Below are positions 1-8,935 of a stretch of 29,732 nt of DNA, piece after piece. Position 1 is the stretch's first letter, and every line of letters starts with the position of its first letter. A model generated the notes under the pieces. It saw nothing but the letters and a program-made list of their open reading frames with translations. It was not told the DNA's origin and searched no databases. A program made the position numbers and the translations under genes. The stretch is from Bacteroidia bacterium (GTDB lineage: Bacteria > Bacteroidota > Bacteroidia > NS11-12g > UBA9320), in the NCBI GenBank assembly GCA_013042025.1, contig JABDQY010000167.1, forward strand, positions 1 through 29,732, written 5' to 3'.

Positions 1-48
1 ATTGGAGACAATCAAAAAGCTGTTTCGAAAATAATAGTTCAACACTAA
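1..48 (+). CDS. C-terminal tail of a probable T9SS-sorted protein (partial)
   Basis: Frame 1 is open from the window edge to a TAA at 46-48 and encodes 15 residues ending KIIVQH. A short basic/hydrophobic tail of this kind (charged loop, then K-I-I-V) is how many Bacteroidota T9SS type A sorting domains end, so this is probably the last strand of a secreted protein whose body lies outside the window. The terminator at 67-98 follows directly, which supports a real gene end here. Fifteen residues are too few to identify the protein. Confidence 0.5.
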   Translation: MGDNQKAVSKIIVQH

Positions 49-66
49 AAATATTTTAATAATACT

Positions 67-98
67 AAGGCCTCAGTTTTTACCGCTGGGGCTTTTTT
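67..98 (+). terminator. Rho-independent terminator after the left-edge gene
   Basis: GCCTCAG (70-76) pairs with CTGGGGC (86-92), with one T-G pair, around a 9-nt loop. Flanking AAG/TTT extends the stem and six T follow at 93-98. It ends the rightward gene whose stop is at 46-48 and separates it from hsp20. Confidence 0.85.
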
Positions 99-222
99 AT
101 GCTTGAGTTTTACTAAAATCCTCTGCAGAAAACAACTATCTGGAAGTAAAATATACCAAACGAAGAAATACAAAAACTCCATCCACCCACACGATTCAAG
201 CCATTTTGTCGCAATATGTTTA

Positions 223-286
223 GTTAGTTCTTGGTTTTAATGCCTTTTTGTCTCTTTTCGTGCTCGGGCATTGGTTTTGAACTAAC
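223..286 (+). promoter_or_regulatory. Structured 5' leader of hsp20, candidate RNA thermometer
   Basis: GTTAGTTC (223-230) is perfectly complementary to GAACTAAC (279-286), and the second arm ends at the base before the ATG at 287. Inside, AATGCC (239-244) pairs with GGCATT (267-272). G-T pairs extend this inner stem to about 237-245/266-274, leaving a 20-nt apical loop. The whole leader can thus form one AT-rich hairpin that hides the initiation region. Small heat-shock genes in other bacteria are often controlled by such thermometers (ROSE, fourU), but the sequence here matches none of the named classes. No CIRCE element is present, and no perfect TAnnTTTG box was found in 101-286. The pairing is seen; its role is inferred. 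Confidence 0.45.
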
Positions 287-739
287 ATGAGAAAAAACAA
301 AATGAAAGTCAAGAATATTAAACCACGTCCAACCTTCCTATCAGATATGTTAGTTAGTAATTTTGGAGAATTAGCAGATAGTTTCTTTAACGAAGAGTTT
401 GGAAATTCTACTCAAGGATTTAAACCAGCAATTGAGGTGAAAGAAAAAGAATCTCAGTTTGAAGTAAAAGCATCTTTAGCCGGAATAAAGAAAGAAGATA
501 TCTCTATTGAAGTAGAAGATAATCGCTTAAAAATTAGCGGTGTAAGAAGTTCAAGCTCTGAAAAAGAAGAAGACAAAGTTCACATGAGTGAATTTCGTTA
601 TGGCAAGTTTGAAAGGGTTATATTATTAGCAAAGAATGCTAATTATGACAAGATTGAAGCTCAGTTTGAGGACGGTATATTGACTATCATTGTTCCAAAA
701 CAAGAAGTACTAAAACCAAAAAATATTACGATAAAATAA
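287..739 (+). CDS. Small heat-shock protein, Hsp20/alpha-crystallin family
   Basis: This 150-residue protein has the family's normal size. It is an ATP-independent chaperone that holds unfolding proteins in the cytoplasm until other chaperones act. The alpha-crystallin domain spans about residues 45-140, starting at PAIEVKE and including the A-x-L-A-G and DGILTI signatures. The C-terminal NITIK supplies the I-x-I motif used for oligomer assembly. A second ATG at 302 (residue 6) is a possible alternative start; I keep 287 because the leader structure ends exactly there, but the family N-terminus does not decide it. The gene stands alone, with terminators on both sides (67-98 and 772-803), so it is probably a single-gene unit. 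Confidence 0.95.
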   Translation: MRKNKMKVKNIKPRPTFLSDMLVSNFGELADSFFNEEFGNSTQGFKPAIEVKEKESQFEVKASLAGIKKEDISIEVEDNRLKISGVRSSSSEKEEDKVHMSEFRYGKFERVILLAKNANYDKIEAQFEDGILTIIVPKQEVLKPKNITIK

Positions 740-771
740 GAAATTAGTTTCATACTAGTTAGTTGGTTTGG

Positions 772-803
772 AAAAGGGGATTTGAGAAATCAAGTCCCTT
801 TTT
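772..803. terminator. Bidirectional terminator between hsp20 and the minus-strand operon
   Basis: A 14-bp stem (772-785 with 790-803, two G-T pairs) closes on a GAAA loop at 786-789. One flank is A-rich and the other T-rich, so it reads as a terminator on both strands. It follows the hsp20 stop (739) and reaches the stop codon of the leftward DUF2807 gene (803-805), so it serves both converging units. Confidence 0.9.
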
Positions 804-1537
804 TAATTCAACTTTAATAGGTCTCCCTCACCCAATTTTTCATTTAAGTCTTTATAAGTAGAAGGCTCATCAACATAGTATACATTACCACTATTGTAGA
901 TTTTAATAAATAACCCTTTCGTACCGTTTACATAGCAATTCAGCGGAGTATGGCTATCTATTAACACCTCTTCACATACTAAGCTTCTTGCATCTAAATC
1001 AGAAATTTCTTCAATACTTCCACGTATTGCTTTAGCTCTTCCTTTTAATGTAGTATGAGCAGAATTAATTGTTTTAATTAAAATGTGATTTGAACAATTG
1101 AGAAGTAACTCAATATCTGAAAGTGCAGAATGATATATCGCAAAATCGGACAAGTGCAAAGTATCCTCAGTTGAAGCTGAGGCTATGCTTTCCAAATCCA
1201 ATTGAATCAAATTTTTAAAGTAAACTTTAACTACAATACTGTAATCAAAACTTCTTACGAAATTGCATGTATTTGTGTTCTCAAGTCTCAATTGACCTTC
1301 ACTAACATCCGATTTTATTTGAGGAATAAGGTTTCCTGGTGCAGTTATAGCTATTCTACCATCCAAACTACTGTCCTGAATCAGAACTAACTTTATTCTA
1401 TCTTCAGCATATACTTTTGTGAAGGTTTCTAGCTGTCTTTCAACTGTTGTTACGTCGCCTAACGATGTTAAACAATCATTTCTCTTTTCCTTGCTGCAAG
1501 CAACTAACAATATGACGATATAAAACCAGTTCTTCAT
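803..1537 (-). CDS. DUF2807 (head GIN domain) lipoprotein
   Basis: The 244-residue protein begins with a short lipoprotein signal whose lipobox is LVAC (Cys about residue 14), so the mature protein should be a lipid-anchored envelope protein. The rest is polar beta-strand repeats of the kind found in DUF2807 'putative auto-transporter adhesin' proteins of Bacteroidota: an early F-x-K-V-Y-A-E-D segment, then turns with alternating serine and aspartate in a probable right-handed beta-helix. The molecular function of the family is unknown. It is the last gene of the tyrS-to-gld block and starts 2 nt after the acyloxyacyl hydrolase stop, so the two are very probably co-expressed. Its own stop lies in the bidirectional terminator. 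Confidence 0.75.
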   Translation of the reverse strand: MKNWFYIVILLVACSKEKRNDCLTSLGDVTTVERQLETFTKVYAEDRIKLVLIQDSSLDGRIAITAPGNLIPQIKSDVSEGQLRLENTNTCNFVRSFDYSIVVKVYFKNLIQLDLESIASASTEDTLHLSDFAIYHSALSDIELLLNCSNHILIKTINSAHTTLKGRAKAIRGSIEEISDLDARSLVCEEVLIDSHTPLNCYVNGTKGLFIKIYNSGNVYYVDEPSTYKDLNEKLGEGDLLKLN

Positions 1538-1539
1538 CT

Positions 1540-2610
1540 TTAAATTCTATATCCTAATCCCATTTCAAAATAATCTGCAACACCTCTATGAAATTTCAGT
1601 GCACCACTTAGCTTTATTCTATCTCCAAGGTTATACCTAACTCCCATTCGTTGATAGAGTGCATTTTTCAATTTAGCTGGCTTATAAACATACGCTCCTA
1701 ATTCTCCGAAAATGTCCACCTTATCTACTTTCCATTGAAAACCACCAGCTACTCCTAATTCTAATTTGTCAATAAATCCAATTGAATCCAAAGGATATGT
1801 AGGATCATTTGCATACTTATAAGTCTTATCAAGCATTGCATCAATTCCAACACGCCAAGCCTTTATTGGATTAACATTATTTAAGCCTCTTAATTGAATT
1901 CCTAAATTGTAAAAATCTACTGGATTTGCAAAATTTCTTTGTTTTTTGGCGTATATCATTGCGGCTTCAATATTCCATTTACTTGCCTCTCTTAGCTCAC
2001 CTTCATTTTCTACTGGCCTTCCTTTCAGTCCAATTCCGTACCTTAGAAATGCAGCGGGTATGTTGTACCCCAAATTTGGCACCCTAAATGCTGCATTTGA
2101 ATAATGAGAAATACCTATTCCATAATTTAAATAGTGGTTAGACTCATTAAACGAATGATGAAACAACATTGCAAATTGCATACTTCCATTTAAATTACTT
2201 CCAATAGCCTGATTTCTTCTATTTTGGTACACATCGAAACGTTCTGACAATAAAGCCAGTCCCGCTCCCATACGAAATTTTACATCTGTCCTGCCAATTT
2301 GAAAAAGATTAAACTTCAATGTAACCAATCCCCCCAATCCATGTCCTGTTTGTTTCTGCCCTAAATTATAATACAATAGCCCAAAACCAACAGTCGGTTT
2401 TGAGTAGAATTTCCCCCAAGAAGTATGATCTGCTTCTTCTTCATAACTCAATTCAATTCCATAATTATGAGCAGCAAGGTTTTTAATATCTGATCGATGT
2501 GCTAATAAAAATCCTGGCGTGAGCCCCCCAGCTAAATAGTTATTATAGGTTTGAGCTTGAACAGACGTTAAGCAAAATAACATTAAGATATAGGAGATAA
2601 TTCGATTCAT
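1540..2610 (-). CDS. Acyloxyacyl hydrolase, PagL-like lipid A 3-O-deacylase family
   Basis: This 356-residue protein has a Sec signal peptide (cleavage near VQA-Q, residue 19) and an outer-membrane beta-barrel pattern. The PagL-type active-site segment is visible as HYSN at residues 169-172 (catalytic His169 and Ser171 by analogy), followed by VPNLGYN, the usual Bacteroidota form of the motif. Characterised PagL enzymes remove the 3-O acyl chain of lipid A in the outer membrane. At 356 residues it is about twice the length of Pseudomonas PagL, as is common in Bacteroidota homologues; the C-terminal part from about 210 adds more barrel-like strands ending GLGYRI. It starts 9 nt after gldG and is followed 2 nt later by the DUF2807 gene. 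Enzyme activity is inferred from the motif only. Confidence 0.8.
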   Translation of the reverse strand: MNRIISYILMLFCLTSVQAQTYNNYLAGGLTPGFLLAHRSDIKNLAAHNYGIELSYEEEADHTSWGKFYSKPTVGFGLLYYNLGQKQTGHGLGGLVTLKFNLFQIGRTDVKFRMGAGLALLSERFDVYQNRRNQAIGSNLNGSMQFAMLFHHSFNESNHYLNYGIGISHYSNAAFRVPNLGYNIPAAFLRYGIGLKGRPVENEGELREASKWNIEAAMIYAKKQRNFANPVDFYNLGIQLRGLNNVNPIKAWRVGIDAMLDKTYKYANDPTYPLDSIGFIDKLELGVAGGFQWKVDKVDIFGELGAYVYKPAKLKNALYQRMGVRYNLGDRIKLSGALKFHRGVADYFEMGLGYRI

Positions 2611-2619
2611 TGATTTGTA

Positions 2620-4407
2620 TTATCTCCATCTTTTCCTTCGATAAAGTGCATTTAAAATTCCGAACAATAGAACCAAGATAATTGGTAGCACCATGTTTAT
2701 TAATTGCCACTTAAAGCGTTCCTTTTTCACCTTTGTTTTATTCAAAAGACGTAGAACAACTTCCTTATTTCTTACTTCAATTAAGTTACTTTCATCACAT
2801 AAATAATCAACACAATTCAAGAAAAACTTTTTGTTAGCGAATTCAACTGGTTGTCCAAAGTTTTGTGAACCAAACCGATCATATCCCAATGGATAAATTT
2901 GCCCTGTTGATGAAATCTGATTTTCGATTAAATCTCCATCTCCAATAACAATCATTGAATTATCCTTTATTTCCTTCTTATACTCAATATTAAATGCTCT
3001 CTTTACTCCTTCTCTATACTTAAACGGGCTTGTAAACTTGCCTTCCATAAGTACAGCAGCAATTTGGTTTCCTTTAGTAAAATTTGATGGATCTGGTCGA
3101 ACTTTCAACATATCCAAAGAAATCATTACTGGGTTATGTGCTACTCTAGATTTTGCAGAAGAGCGAAGCAACACGGTCTTCTTAATGTCTTTGCGAGCAG
3201 TTGTATCCAACGTACTGCAATATCTACCCCACACATTTTCTAAATTTCTTGAAACTGGGTTGTCATCAATTGAATTAAACAAAGGGTAAAACCACCAAGG
3301 CCAAAAACCGGGTCTATTAGATTGTTGGTTAATGGCCGGAATTCCATGACTTTGAAGATCTTGAATTAAAGTTGGTTGAACTTTTACTCCATAATTGAAC
3401 AGCAAATCATCTAAGTTATGTGTATGATTGGCAGTCATTACACGACCATACTTTGCAACTGAATCCATTTCTGCTATCAAACTTTCAACTAAGAAAATCA
3501 CTTTGCCTCCATTCATGACATACTGATCCAAAACAAATTTTTCGGGTTCTGTAAATTCTACAATAGGCTTAGCAATTATTAATCCGCTATACGTACTTAG
3601 TTTTTTAATCAAAGACTCAACAAATACGCTTAAAACTGGTCTCTCAGGATTTGCAGCAACGTCACTAGCAAACATCTTATAGCAGTTAGAATCCGTGAGA
3701 TTTATATTAATCCTGCTCACTGCATAAAAGTCGTTTAATTCATTAGCTATATCAGCTGTTTGTTCCAGGCTCAACTCACCATGTCCTTCAGTAAAAGCAA
3801 TCATAATTTCTCGTCCTGCAATACCTTTTCGCAAGGCTGTACCAATTTCATATTCTAGCAACTCAATTGAGCCATTAATTTCTTGTTCTAACGGTTTTCC
3901 AAACTCGCGTTTTAGAAGATTCAATGGGTATTCCTGACCTTTATAAAAAACTATTCCGGAAGGAATTATGTACTTACTGGATGGAGCTTCATCAGGTTTA
4001 ACTTCAGGTTGCTCAACACGCAAACCTTTTTGATACATTTCCTTTAATATTTGTTCCTTTTCCTTAATTTCTTTATCGACTAGTACATCCTCAAACTCAT
4101 AATTTATTTTTCCAGATGATTCAAGCCTAAATTCATTAAGCATGTCCCTTGTAGCTGTTTTTAATCTCTTATAGTCCAATGGAAGCTCTCCATCTAAATA
4201 GATAGTTACATAAACATCTTCGTCAATTTTATCTATTAAGTTTTGTGTAGATTTAGATAGGGTATATCGCTTTTCCTTGGTTAAATCAAATCGTTTATAG
4301 ATAGAATCTGAAGCAATATTGACAACTATAAGGATCAATGCAGAAAGTACAATTCTTCCAACCATTTTATATCTTATTGATGACTTTTGTTGTTTAGATT
4401 TTACCAT
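2620..4407 (-). CDS. gldG: Gliding-motility ABC transporter component GldG
   Basis: The 595-residue protein has one N-terminal TM segment (about residues 14-33), a large extracytoplasmic domain and a C-terminal TM segment (about 569-590) ending in basic residues (YRRKRWR). This is the layout of GldG and other ABC-type uncharacterised transport domain proteins. The post-TM sequence with RFDLTKEKRYTLS and the FTEGHGE segment are typical of the family. In Flavobacterium johnsoniae GldG works with GldA and GldF and is needed for gliding, but the substrate is unknown and some gliding relatives lack the set. The start overlaps the gldF stop by 7 nt, so translation is probably coupled. Confidence 0.92.
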   Translation of the reverse strand: MVKSKQQKSSIRYKMVGRIVLSALILIVVNIASDSIYKRFDLTKEKRYTLSKSTQNLIDKIDEDVYVTIYLDGELPLDYKRLKTATRDMLNEFRLESSGKINYEFEDVLVDKEIKEKEQILKEMYQKGLRVEQPEVKPDEAPSSKYIIPSGIVFYKGQEYPLNLLKREFGKPLEQEINGSIELLEYEIGTALRKGIAGREIMIAFTEGHGELSLEQTADIANELNDFYAVSRININLTDSNCYKMFASDVAANPERPVLSVFVESLIKKLSTYSGLIIAKPIVEFTEPEKFVLDQYVMNGGKVIFLVESLIAEMDSVAKYGRVMTANHTHNLDDLLFNYGVKVQPTLIQDLQSHGIPAINQQSNRPGFWPWWFYPLFNSIDDNPVSRNLENVWGRYCSTLDTTARKDIKKTVLLRSSAKSRVAHNPVMISLDMLKVRPDPSNFTKGNQIAAVLMEGKFTSPFKYREGVKRAFNIEYKKEIKDNSMIVIGDGDLIENQISSTGQIYPLGYDRFGSQNFGQPVEFANKKFFLNCVDYLCDESNLIEVRNKEVVLRLLNKTKVKKERFKWQLINMVLPIILVLLFGILNALYRRKRWR

Positions 4408-5129
4408 TTTCTCCTATCTAAAACTAAATAAGTTAAACCCAAAAATCCTGTAATTACCGAAACAAAATAGATGATATCTCGAGTATCCACTACTCCTCGA
4501 CTAATTGAATCGTAGTGATACTGTATCCCCAGCCATTGAATCAAATGGTCTAAACCTCCAAAAAGTGATAGATTGCTTAACTGCTGAAATCCAACATAAA
4601 AAAAGAAACATAAAAACATTCCTAGGATAAATGCAATAATTTGATTTGAAGTAATTGCAGAAGCAAAAATTCCTATTGCAGCATAGCATGCTCCAAGCAT
4701 CAAAAGCCCGATATATGATCCCCATGTAGCTCCAACATCAATATTCCCTTTTGGAAGACCCAATTGATAGATAGAGTAGAAATAAAGCAATGTAGGTAGA
4801 ATTGCAAAAGCTACTAGGCAAATTGCAGCAAAATATTTTCCCAATATTATCTGAAAATCAGTAATTGGTTTAGTTGAAAGTGTTTCGAAGGTTCCTTGTC
4901 GAATTTCTTCAGAAAAGGATCTCATAGTTATCGCTGAAATTAAGAAAACAAAAACCCAAGGTGCTACAAAAAACAAAACATCCAGATTAGAATACCCTAA
5001 GGAAAGAACATTTCCTTCAGCAAACACCCACGTAAACAATCCAACCAATAACAGAAATACTATGATAACCACATAAGCAATTAGTGAGCTTAAGAAGCTG
5101 CGAATTTCCTTTAAAAATATGCTATACAT
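4401..5129 (-). CDS. gldF: Gliding-motility ABC transporter permease GldF
   Basis: The 242-residue protein has six hydrophobic segments (about 15-35, 52-70, 103-122, 138-160, 163-185, 219-237) and is an ABC-2 type permease. The cytoplasmic segment MRSFSEEIRQGTFETLSTKP (residues 69-88) is the family's typical coupling region between the first TM helices. It should form the membrane pore partner of GldA, with GldG as the extracytoplasmic component. The start overlaps gldA by 8 nt and the end overlaps gldG by 7 nt, so the three subunits are translated as one unit. The family assignment is firm; the transported substrate is unknown. Confidence 0.93.
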   Translation of the reverse strand: MYSIFLKEIRSFLSSLIAYVVIIVFLLLVGLFTWVFAEGNVLSLGYSNLDVLFFVAPWVFVFLISAITMRSFSEEIRQGTFETLSTKPITDFQIILGKYFAAICLVAFAILPTLLYFYSIYQLGLPKGNIDVGATWGSYIGLLMLGACYAAIGIFASAITSNQIIAFILGMFLCFFFYVGFQQLSNLSLFGGLDHLIQWLGIQYHYDSISRGVVDTRDIIYFVSVITGFLGLTYLVLDRRKW

Positions 5130-6036
5130 CTTTTGTTAATCGTTGAAATACAGATTCTAAGCTACTTGAAACTTCTTTCTGTTCTAAAATTATTGTGTTG
5201 TTTTCTAAGGCGTACTTAAACAAAACCTCAGGTAAATTCACTTTCTCTGAAGCAACTATTTCAAAAGAATTGTTTATTCGCTCTTTTACACTTTCTATAC
5301 CCTTCTGTTTTCTAAGATCATTAATTGAAATGTCATCTCTAAATCGAACAATCATTGCGTTTGATTCGTTTCCAATTATTGATTTTAGTGAAGTTACGTC
5401 ATCATCTGCTACAATTTTTCCGTTGTTAATAATTATAACACGATTACACATTGCTTCCACTTCTTGCATAATATGTGTAGAGAGTAAAATTGTTTTATCC
5501 TTACCTAAAGAAACAATGAGCTGACGTATTTCAGTCATTTGATTTGGATCTAATCCTGAAGTTGGTTCGTCCAAAATCAAAACATCAGGATCGTTTATTA
5601 AGGCTTGTGCAATTCCCACTCTTTGCTTGTATCCTTTGGATAATTGACCAATCTTTTTCTTTCGCTCCAGCGTCAATCCCGTAACATCAATTATTCTATT
5701 GATTTCCTCTTTCGCATTTTTGATTCTGTACATATTTGCATTGAATTGCAAATATTCAGACACATACATGTCATTATAGAGTGGATTTAACTCCGGTAGA
5801 TATCCGATTTTTCGTTTAACTTCTAATTCGTTTTTTGAGACATCAAGCCCTAAAACTTCGGCAGTACCTGAAGATGCTGGGATAAAACCACTTAAGATCT
5901 TCATTGTAGTACTTTTACCTGCACCGTTTGGTCCTAAAAAACCAACTATTTCACCTGCGTCTATCGAAAACGAAATCGAATCTACTGCTTTTTGAGAGCC
6001 ATATATTTTTGTAAGGTTTTCTACTAATATCGACAT
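5122..6036 (-). CDS. gldA: Gliding-motility ABC transporter ATPase GldA
   Basis: This 304-residue ABC ATPase has the full motif set: Walker A GPNGAGKST (35-43), signature LSKGYKQ (132-138), Walker B LILDE (153-157) and an H-loop histidine at 188 (STHIM). About 70 residues of C-terminal extension end in a segment (FQRLT) typical of GldA and related ABC-2 exporters. It powers the GldF/GldG transporter at the inner membrane. Its ATG directly abuts the stop codon of the preceding T9SS-sorted protein gene (6037-6039). In F. johnsoniae gldA is separate from gldFG, whereas here all three are contiguous. A generic ABC-2 exporter ATPase is the only alternative and is unlikely given its neighbours. Confidence 0.93.
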   Translation of the reverse strand: MSILVENLTKIYGSQKAVDSISFSIDAGEIVGFLGPNGAGKSTTMKILSGFIPASSGTAEVLGLDVSKNELEVKRKIGYLPELNPLYNDMYVSEYLQFNANMYRIKNAKEEINRIIDVTGLTLERKKKIGQLSKGYKQRVGIAQALINDPDVLILDEPTSGLDPNQMTEIRQLIVSLGKDKTILLSTHIMQEVEAMCNRVIIINNGKIVADDDVTSLKSIIGNESNAMIVRFRDDISINDLRKQKGIESVKERINNSFEIVASEKVNLPEVLFKYALENNTIILEQKEVSSSLESVFQRLTKDV

Positions 6037-8934
6037 CTAGTGATGGTCTATCATAACTTTAAATGTAAGTACCGTATTGTCCTTGTACAATATAACATGG
6101 TACAACCCACTTTCAAAATCACTTATTTCTAAGCTTAACGAATTGGAATATGCTTTTTCGCTATAAACTGTTTTGCCTTGAAAATCGACAATTTCAACTT
6201 TAGCCCCAATCATATTTCCATTTGTTACAAGATTCAATTCTGCATTTGCAGGATTAGGATATAATTCAAATTTATTTCCTTGCAAATAATGAACGCTTGC
6301 TGAAACAGTTACAATTATCGTGTCAGTTCCTTTGCAACCATTATCGTCAGTTACCTCTACTGAATACGTTCCAGATTGGTCAACATTAATGCTCTCACTT
6401 GTCTCCGAAGTACTCCAATCGTATTTTGCGAATCCACTACCTGGAGTTAGATTAAGTGTGTTACCAAGTGCAATTGTGGTGTCATTTCCGAGGAAAATTG
6501 AAGGTAATTCAAACTCTTCGATATTTATTGTATCAGTATAAGAACATTCGCTAGAATTGGTTACAGTTAAGTAATATTTCCCCGTTCCTGTTGCTGTAAA
6601 AGACTGTTGATCCGAACCATTAAACCATAAATAATCAAAATTACCACTTGGTCCTTGCAACATATAATTTTCTCCATCACAGAAACCTGTGTCATTACCA
6701 AGACTAAAAGTTGGTGCAGGTAACATTATCAGATAAATAGTGTCGAAACTTGGGCAGTCAAAACTATTGTAGGCCTCTAGCCAATAGGTTCCTCCTTTAG
6801 TAACGTCAATACTGTAATTGCTTGATGCTACACCATTCCATTTGTAACCACTTAAAACTGTTGGTCCCACTATCGTAAAACTATCTCCTTCACAAAACGA
6901 ACTATCTGGTCCTAAACTAAATGTCGAAGAGGGATTCGTTAATATTTGAATTTGGTCTGATGCAGTGCAACCAAAAGAACTAGTAACCACTAAAGTATGA
7001 ATTTGGGATGCACTTGTTGTGTAAGTATTTGAGCTACTATTTGTGCCATTCCATTCATAGTTGCTCATTCCTGCTGGACCGGATAATGTGATTGACAAAT
7101 TATCACAAATAGTTGTATCGTCACCTAAACTAACCGTAGGTAATTGAATCAAATCAATTTCAACTGTATCTCTATATACACATGAGTTCGAATCTATTAT
7201 TGTTAAATAAGCTGTGTCGCTATCTTTTAGCTCGATGCTTTGAGTATTTTGAATTGTATTTTTTGTTATCCACGAATAATTTATCATGCCATTCGAAGCA
7301 GTTATAGTTACACTATCATTAACGCATAAAAAAGTATCTTGAATTGGAGAAATTGTTTGTCTCGAATTCACCTTCACATAAACAAAAGCTGAGTCACTTG
7401 AGCAAGCATTATCTGACGAGCTAACCACTAATTTGTACAATGTATTGGTACTAGGTGAAACAGTCGGGTTTCCGCCAGAGGATGTCCATGAACTTCCAAG
7501 TGCCGTCCATGAATAGTTATATCCTGATCTTGACGATTTGCCTATTTTTACTTGATCGGTGCTGCAGATAATAAAAGAATCCCTAGCAGTTTCAGCAACA
7601 AGATTACAACAAATAGTAGTATCTGAATTTGAAACCGTATTTCTAGTTAATGAAGATGAGTAGCCTTGTCCAACATTGTAATTGTAAGAATGTCCATTTT
7701 GACTCAAAGAATAACCTCCCTCTGCTAAAATCCCTGAATTATCATCATGATTATTACAGTTTGTCGTGAGAATATCCGAAATATTAAATAAGTATAAATC
7801 TTCGGAATTCGTTCCTCCAAATGACAATCCAGAAGCCAAGACTGAATATCCAAATGCATCATTGCTTGTGATATCAACAAACGAGTTTGCATCCGAACTG
7901 TTTCCTCCAATAAAGTTCTGGTTTACTAATCCTCCAGTATTTGTAGTTTGCAATAACAAGATGTCCTGAGCAGATATACCCCCTGTGGTAGACATTACAA
8001 TTAATACTTCTCCAGTCTGTTTATAATCAATATTGTGTGTTTCATCTTCAAAATCAGTTCCAAACCAATTTGAATTAACTACTGAATAGTTGGTGTCTAT
8101 TTCACAAATAAATACATCTTGACTAGAACCTGAACCACCAGAAGTATTTCCTCCCACAATGTATTTAAACGAACTTGTTGCAATAATAGAAGTTGCTTCT
8201 TCATTAGAGGTCGTGCCATAATTTCTAGACTGAAGAATTGTTCCTCCTGTGTTGATTGCTAAAAGTTGAATATCCATATCTCCTGTACCTCCAACATTTA
8301 CAGAATCATTTGTTGTACTTCCAACAATTACAATACGTTGATTGTTATCTTCGACAAGTGCATTTCCAATATCATCACCTATCCCACCATATGTTTTTAC
8401 CCAAGAAACACTACCAGTAGAAGTTATTCGAGTAACCAATATATTTTTCGCTAAACTATCAATTTCAACATATCCTGTAGCATAATATAAACCATCGCTT
8501 GCTTGAATAATATCCAAGCATCTTTCATTACTATCTGTTCTAATTGAACGAACCCATTGAGTGGTTCCAGAACTATTTATTTTCAGAACAACTCCATCGT
8601 CTCCCGTAGAACTTAATCCATTAGAATATCCTGCTATTATCGCACCTCCGTCTGACGTTGGTTTAATCTTGTACCCAACATCTGTGCCGCTAGTTCCATA
8701 TGCATAGGACCATAGAACTCCTCCCAGCCCATTTGTCTTAGTTACTTGAATATCAACATCTCCCGCACCATAGCTATTCGTAGAAGAAAGCATATAGTAA
8801 TCTCCATTGGATGTTTGAAAAAATGAATGGGCATTATCCGTGGAATCTCCATTTAAGACTTTTGTGAAAGTTGGTGACTGAGCGTTTCCTATAAGAGAAA
8901 ACAATAGAAATAAAGGTAAAACTAATTTTTTCAT
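6037..8934 (-). CDS. Large T9SS-sorted surface protein with N-terminal propeller-like and Ig/PKD-like repeats
   Basis: I start at the ATG at 8934, because the frame upstream to 8955 offers only a TTG and the ATG gives a clean signal peptide (MKKLVLPLF... cleaved near GNAQ). The product is 965 residues. The N-terminal 400 carry repeats with G-G-x-G-D-D and 'IVGGNTSG' turns, like the beta-propeller repeats of Bacteroidota surface proteins. Next come about five units of some 80 residues, each beginning like SLG-x-D-T-x-C and containing Y-x-W-N (PKD/Ig-like). The last 80 residues form a T9SS type A sorting domain (FELYPNPA, a G-K-x-V segment, SGLYHV). It is therefore exported by T9SS and probably cell-surface attached. 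Adhesin function is a guess. It sits directly before gldA with no spacing. Confidence 0.9.
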   Translation of the reverse strand: MKKLVLPLFLLFSLIGNAQSPTFTKVLNGDSTDNAHSFFQTSNGDYYMLSSTNSYGAGDVDIQVTKTNGLGGVLWSYAYGTSGTDVGYKIKPTSDGGAIIAGYSNGLSSTGDDGVVLKINSSGTTQWVRSIRTDSNERCLDIIQASDGLYYATGYVEIDSLAKNILVTRITSTGSVSWVKTYGGIGDDIGNALVEDNNQRIVIVGSTTNDSVNVGGTGDMDIQLLAINTGGTILQSRNYGTTSNEEATSIIATSSFKYIVGGNTSGGSGSSQDVFICEIDTNYSVVNSNWFGTDFEDETHNIDYKQTGEVLIVMSTTGGISAQDILLLQTTNTGGLVNQNFIGGNSSDANSFVDITSNDAFGYSVLASGLSFGGTNSEDLYLFNISDILTTNCNNHDDNSGILAEGGYSLSQNGHSYNYNVGQGYSSSLTRNTVSNSDTTICCNLVAETARDSFIICSTDQVKIGKSSRSGYNYSWTALGSSWTSSGGNPTVSPSTNTLYKLVVSSSDNACSSDSAFVYVKVNSRQTISPIQDTFLCVNDSVTITASNGMINYSWITKNTIQNTQSIELKDSDTAYLTIIDSNSCVYRDTVEIDLIQLPTVSLGDDTTICDNLSITLSGPAGMSNYEWNGTNSSSNTYTTSASQIHTLVVTSSFGCTASDQIQILTNPSSTFSLGPDSSFCEGDSFTIVGPTVLSGYKWNGVASSNYSIDVTKGGTYWLEAYNSFDCPSFDTIYLIMLPAPTFSLGNDTGFCDGENYMLQGPSGNFDYLWFNGSDQQSFTATGTGKYYLTVTNSSECSYTDTINIEEFELPSIFLGNDTTIALGNTLNLTPGSGFAKYDWSTSETSESINVDQSGTYSVEVTDDNGCKGTDTIIVTVSASVHYLQGNKFELYPNPANAELNLVTNGNMIGAKVEIVDFQGKTVYSEKAYSNSLSLEISDFESGLYHVILYKDNTVLTFKVMIDHH

Positions 8935-8935
8935 A

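Noticed and set aside
101..222. Possible promoter or CIRCE operator upstream of hsp20
   Set aside because: No TTAGCACTC-type arm was found and no perfect TAnnTTTG box; TATGTTTA at 215-222 has one mismatch and no supporting -33 box.
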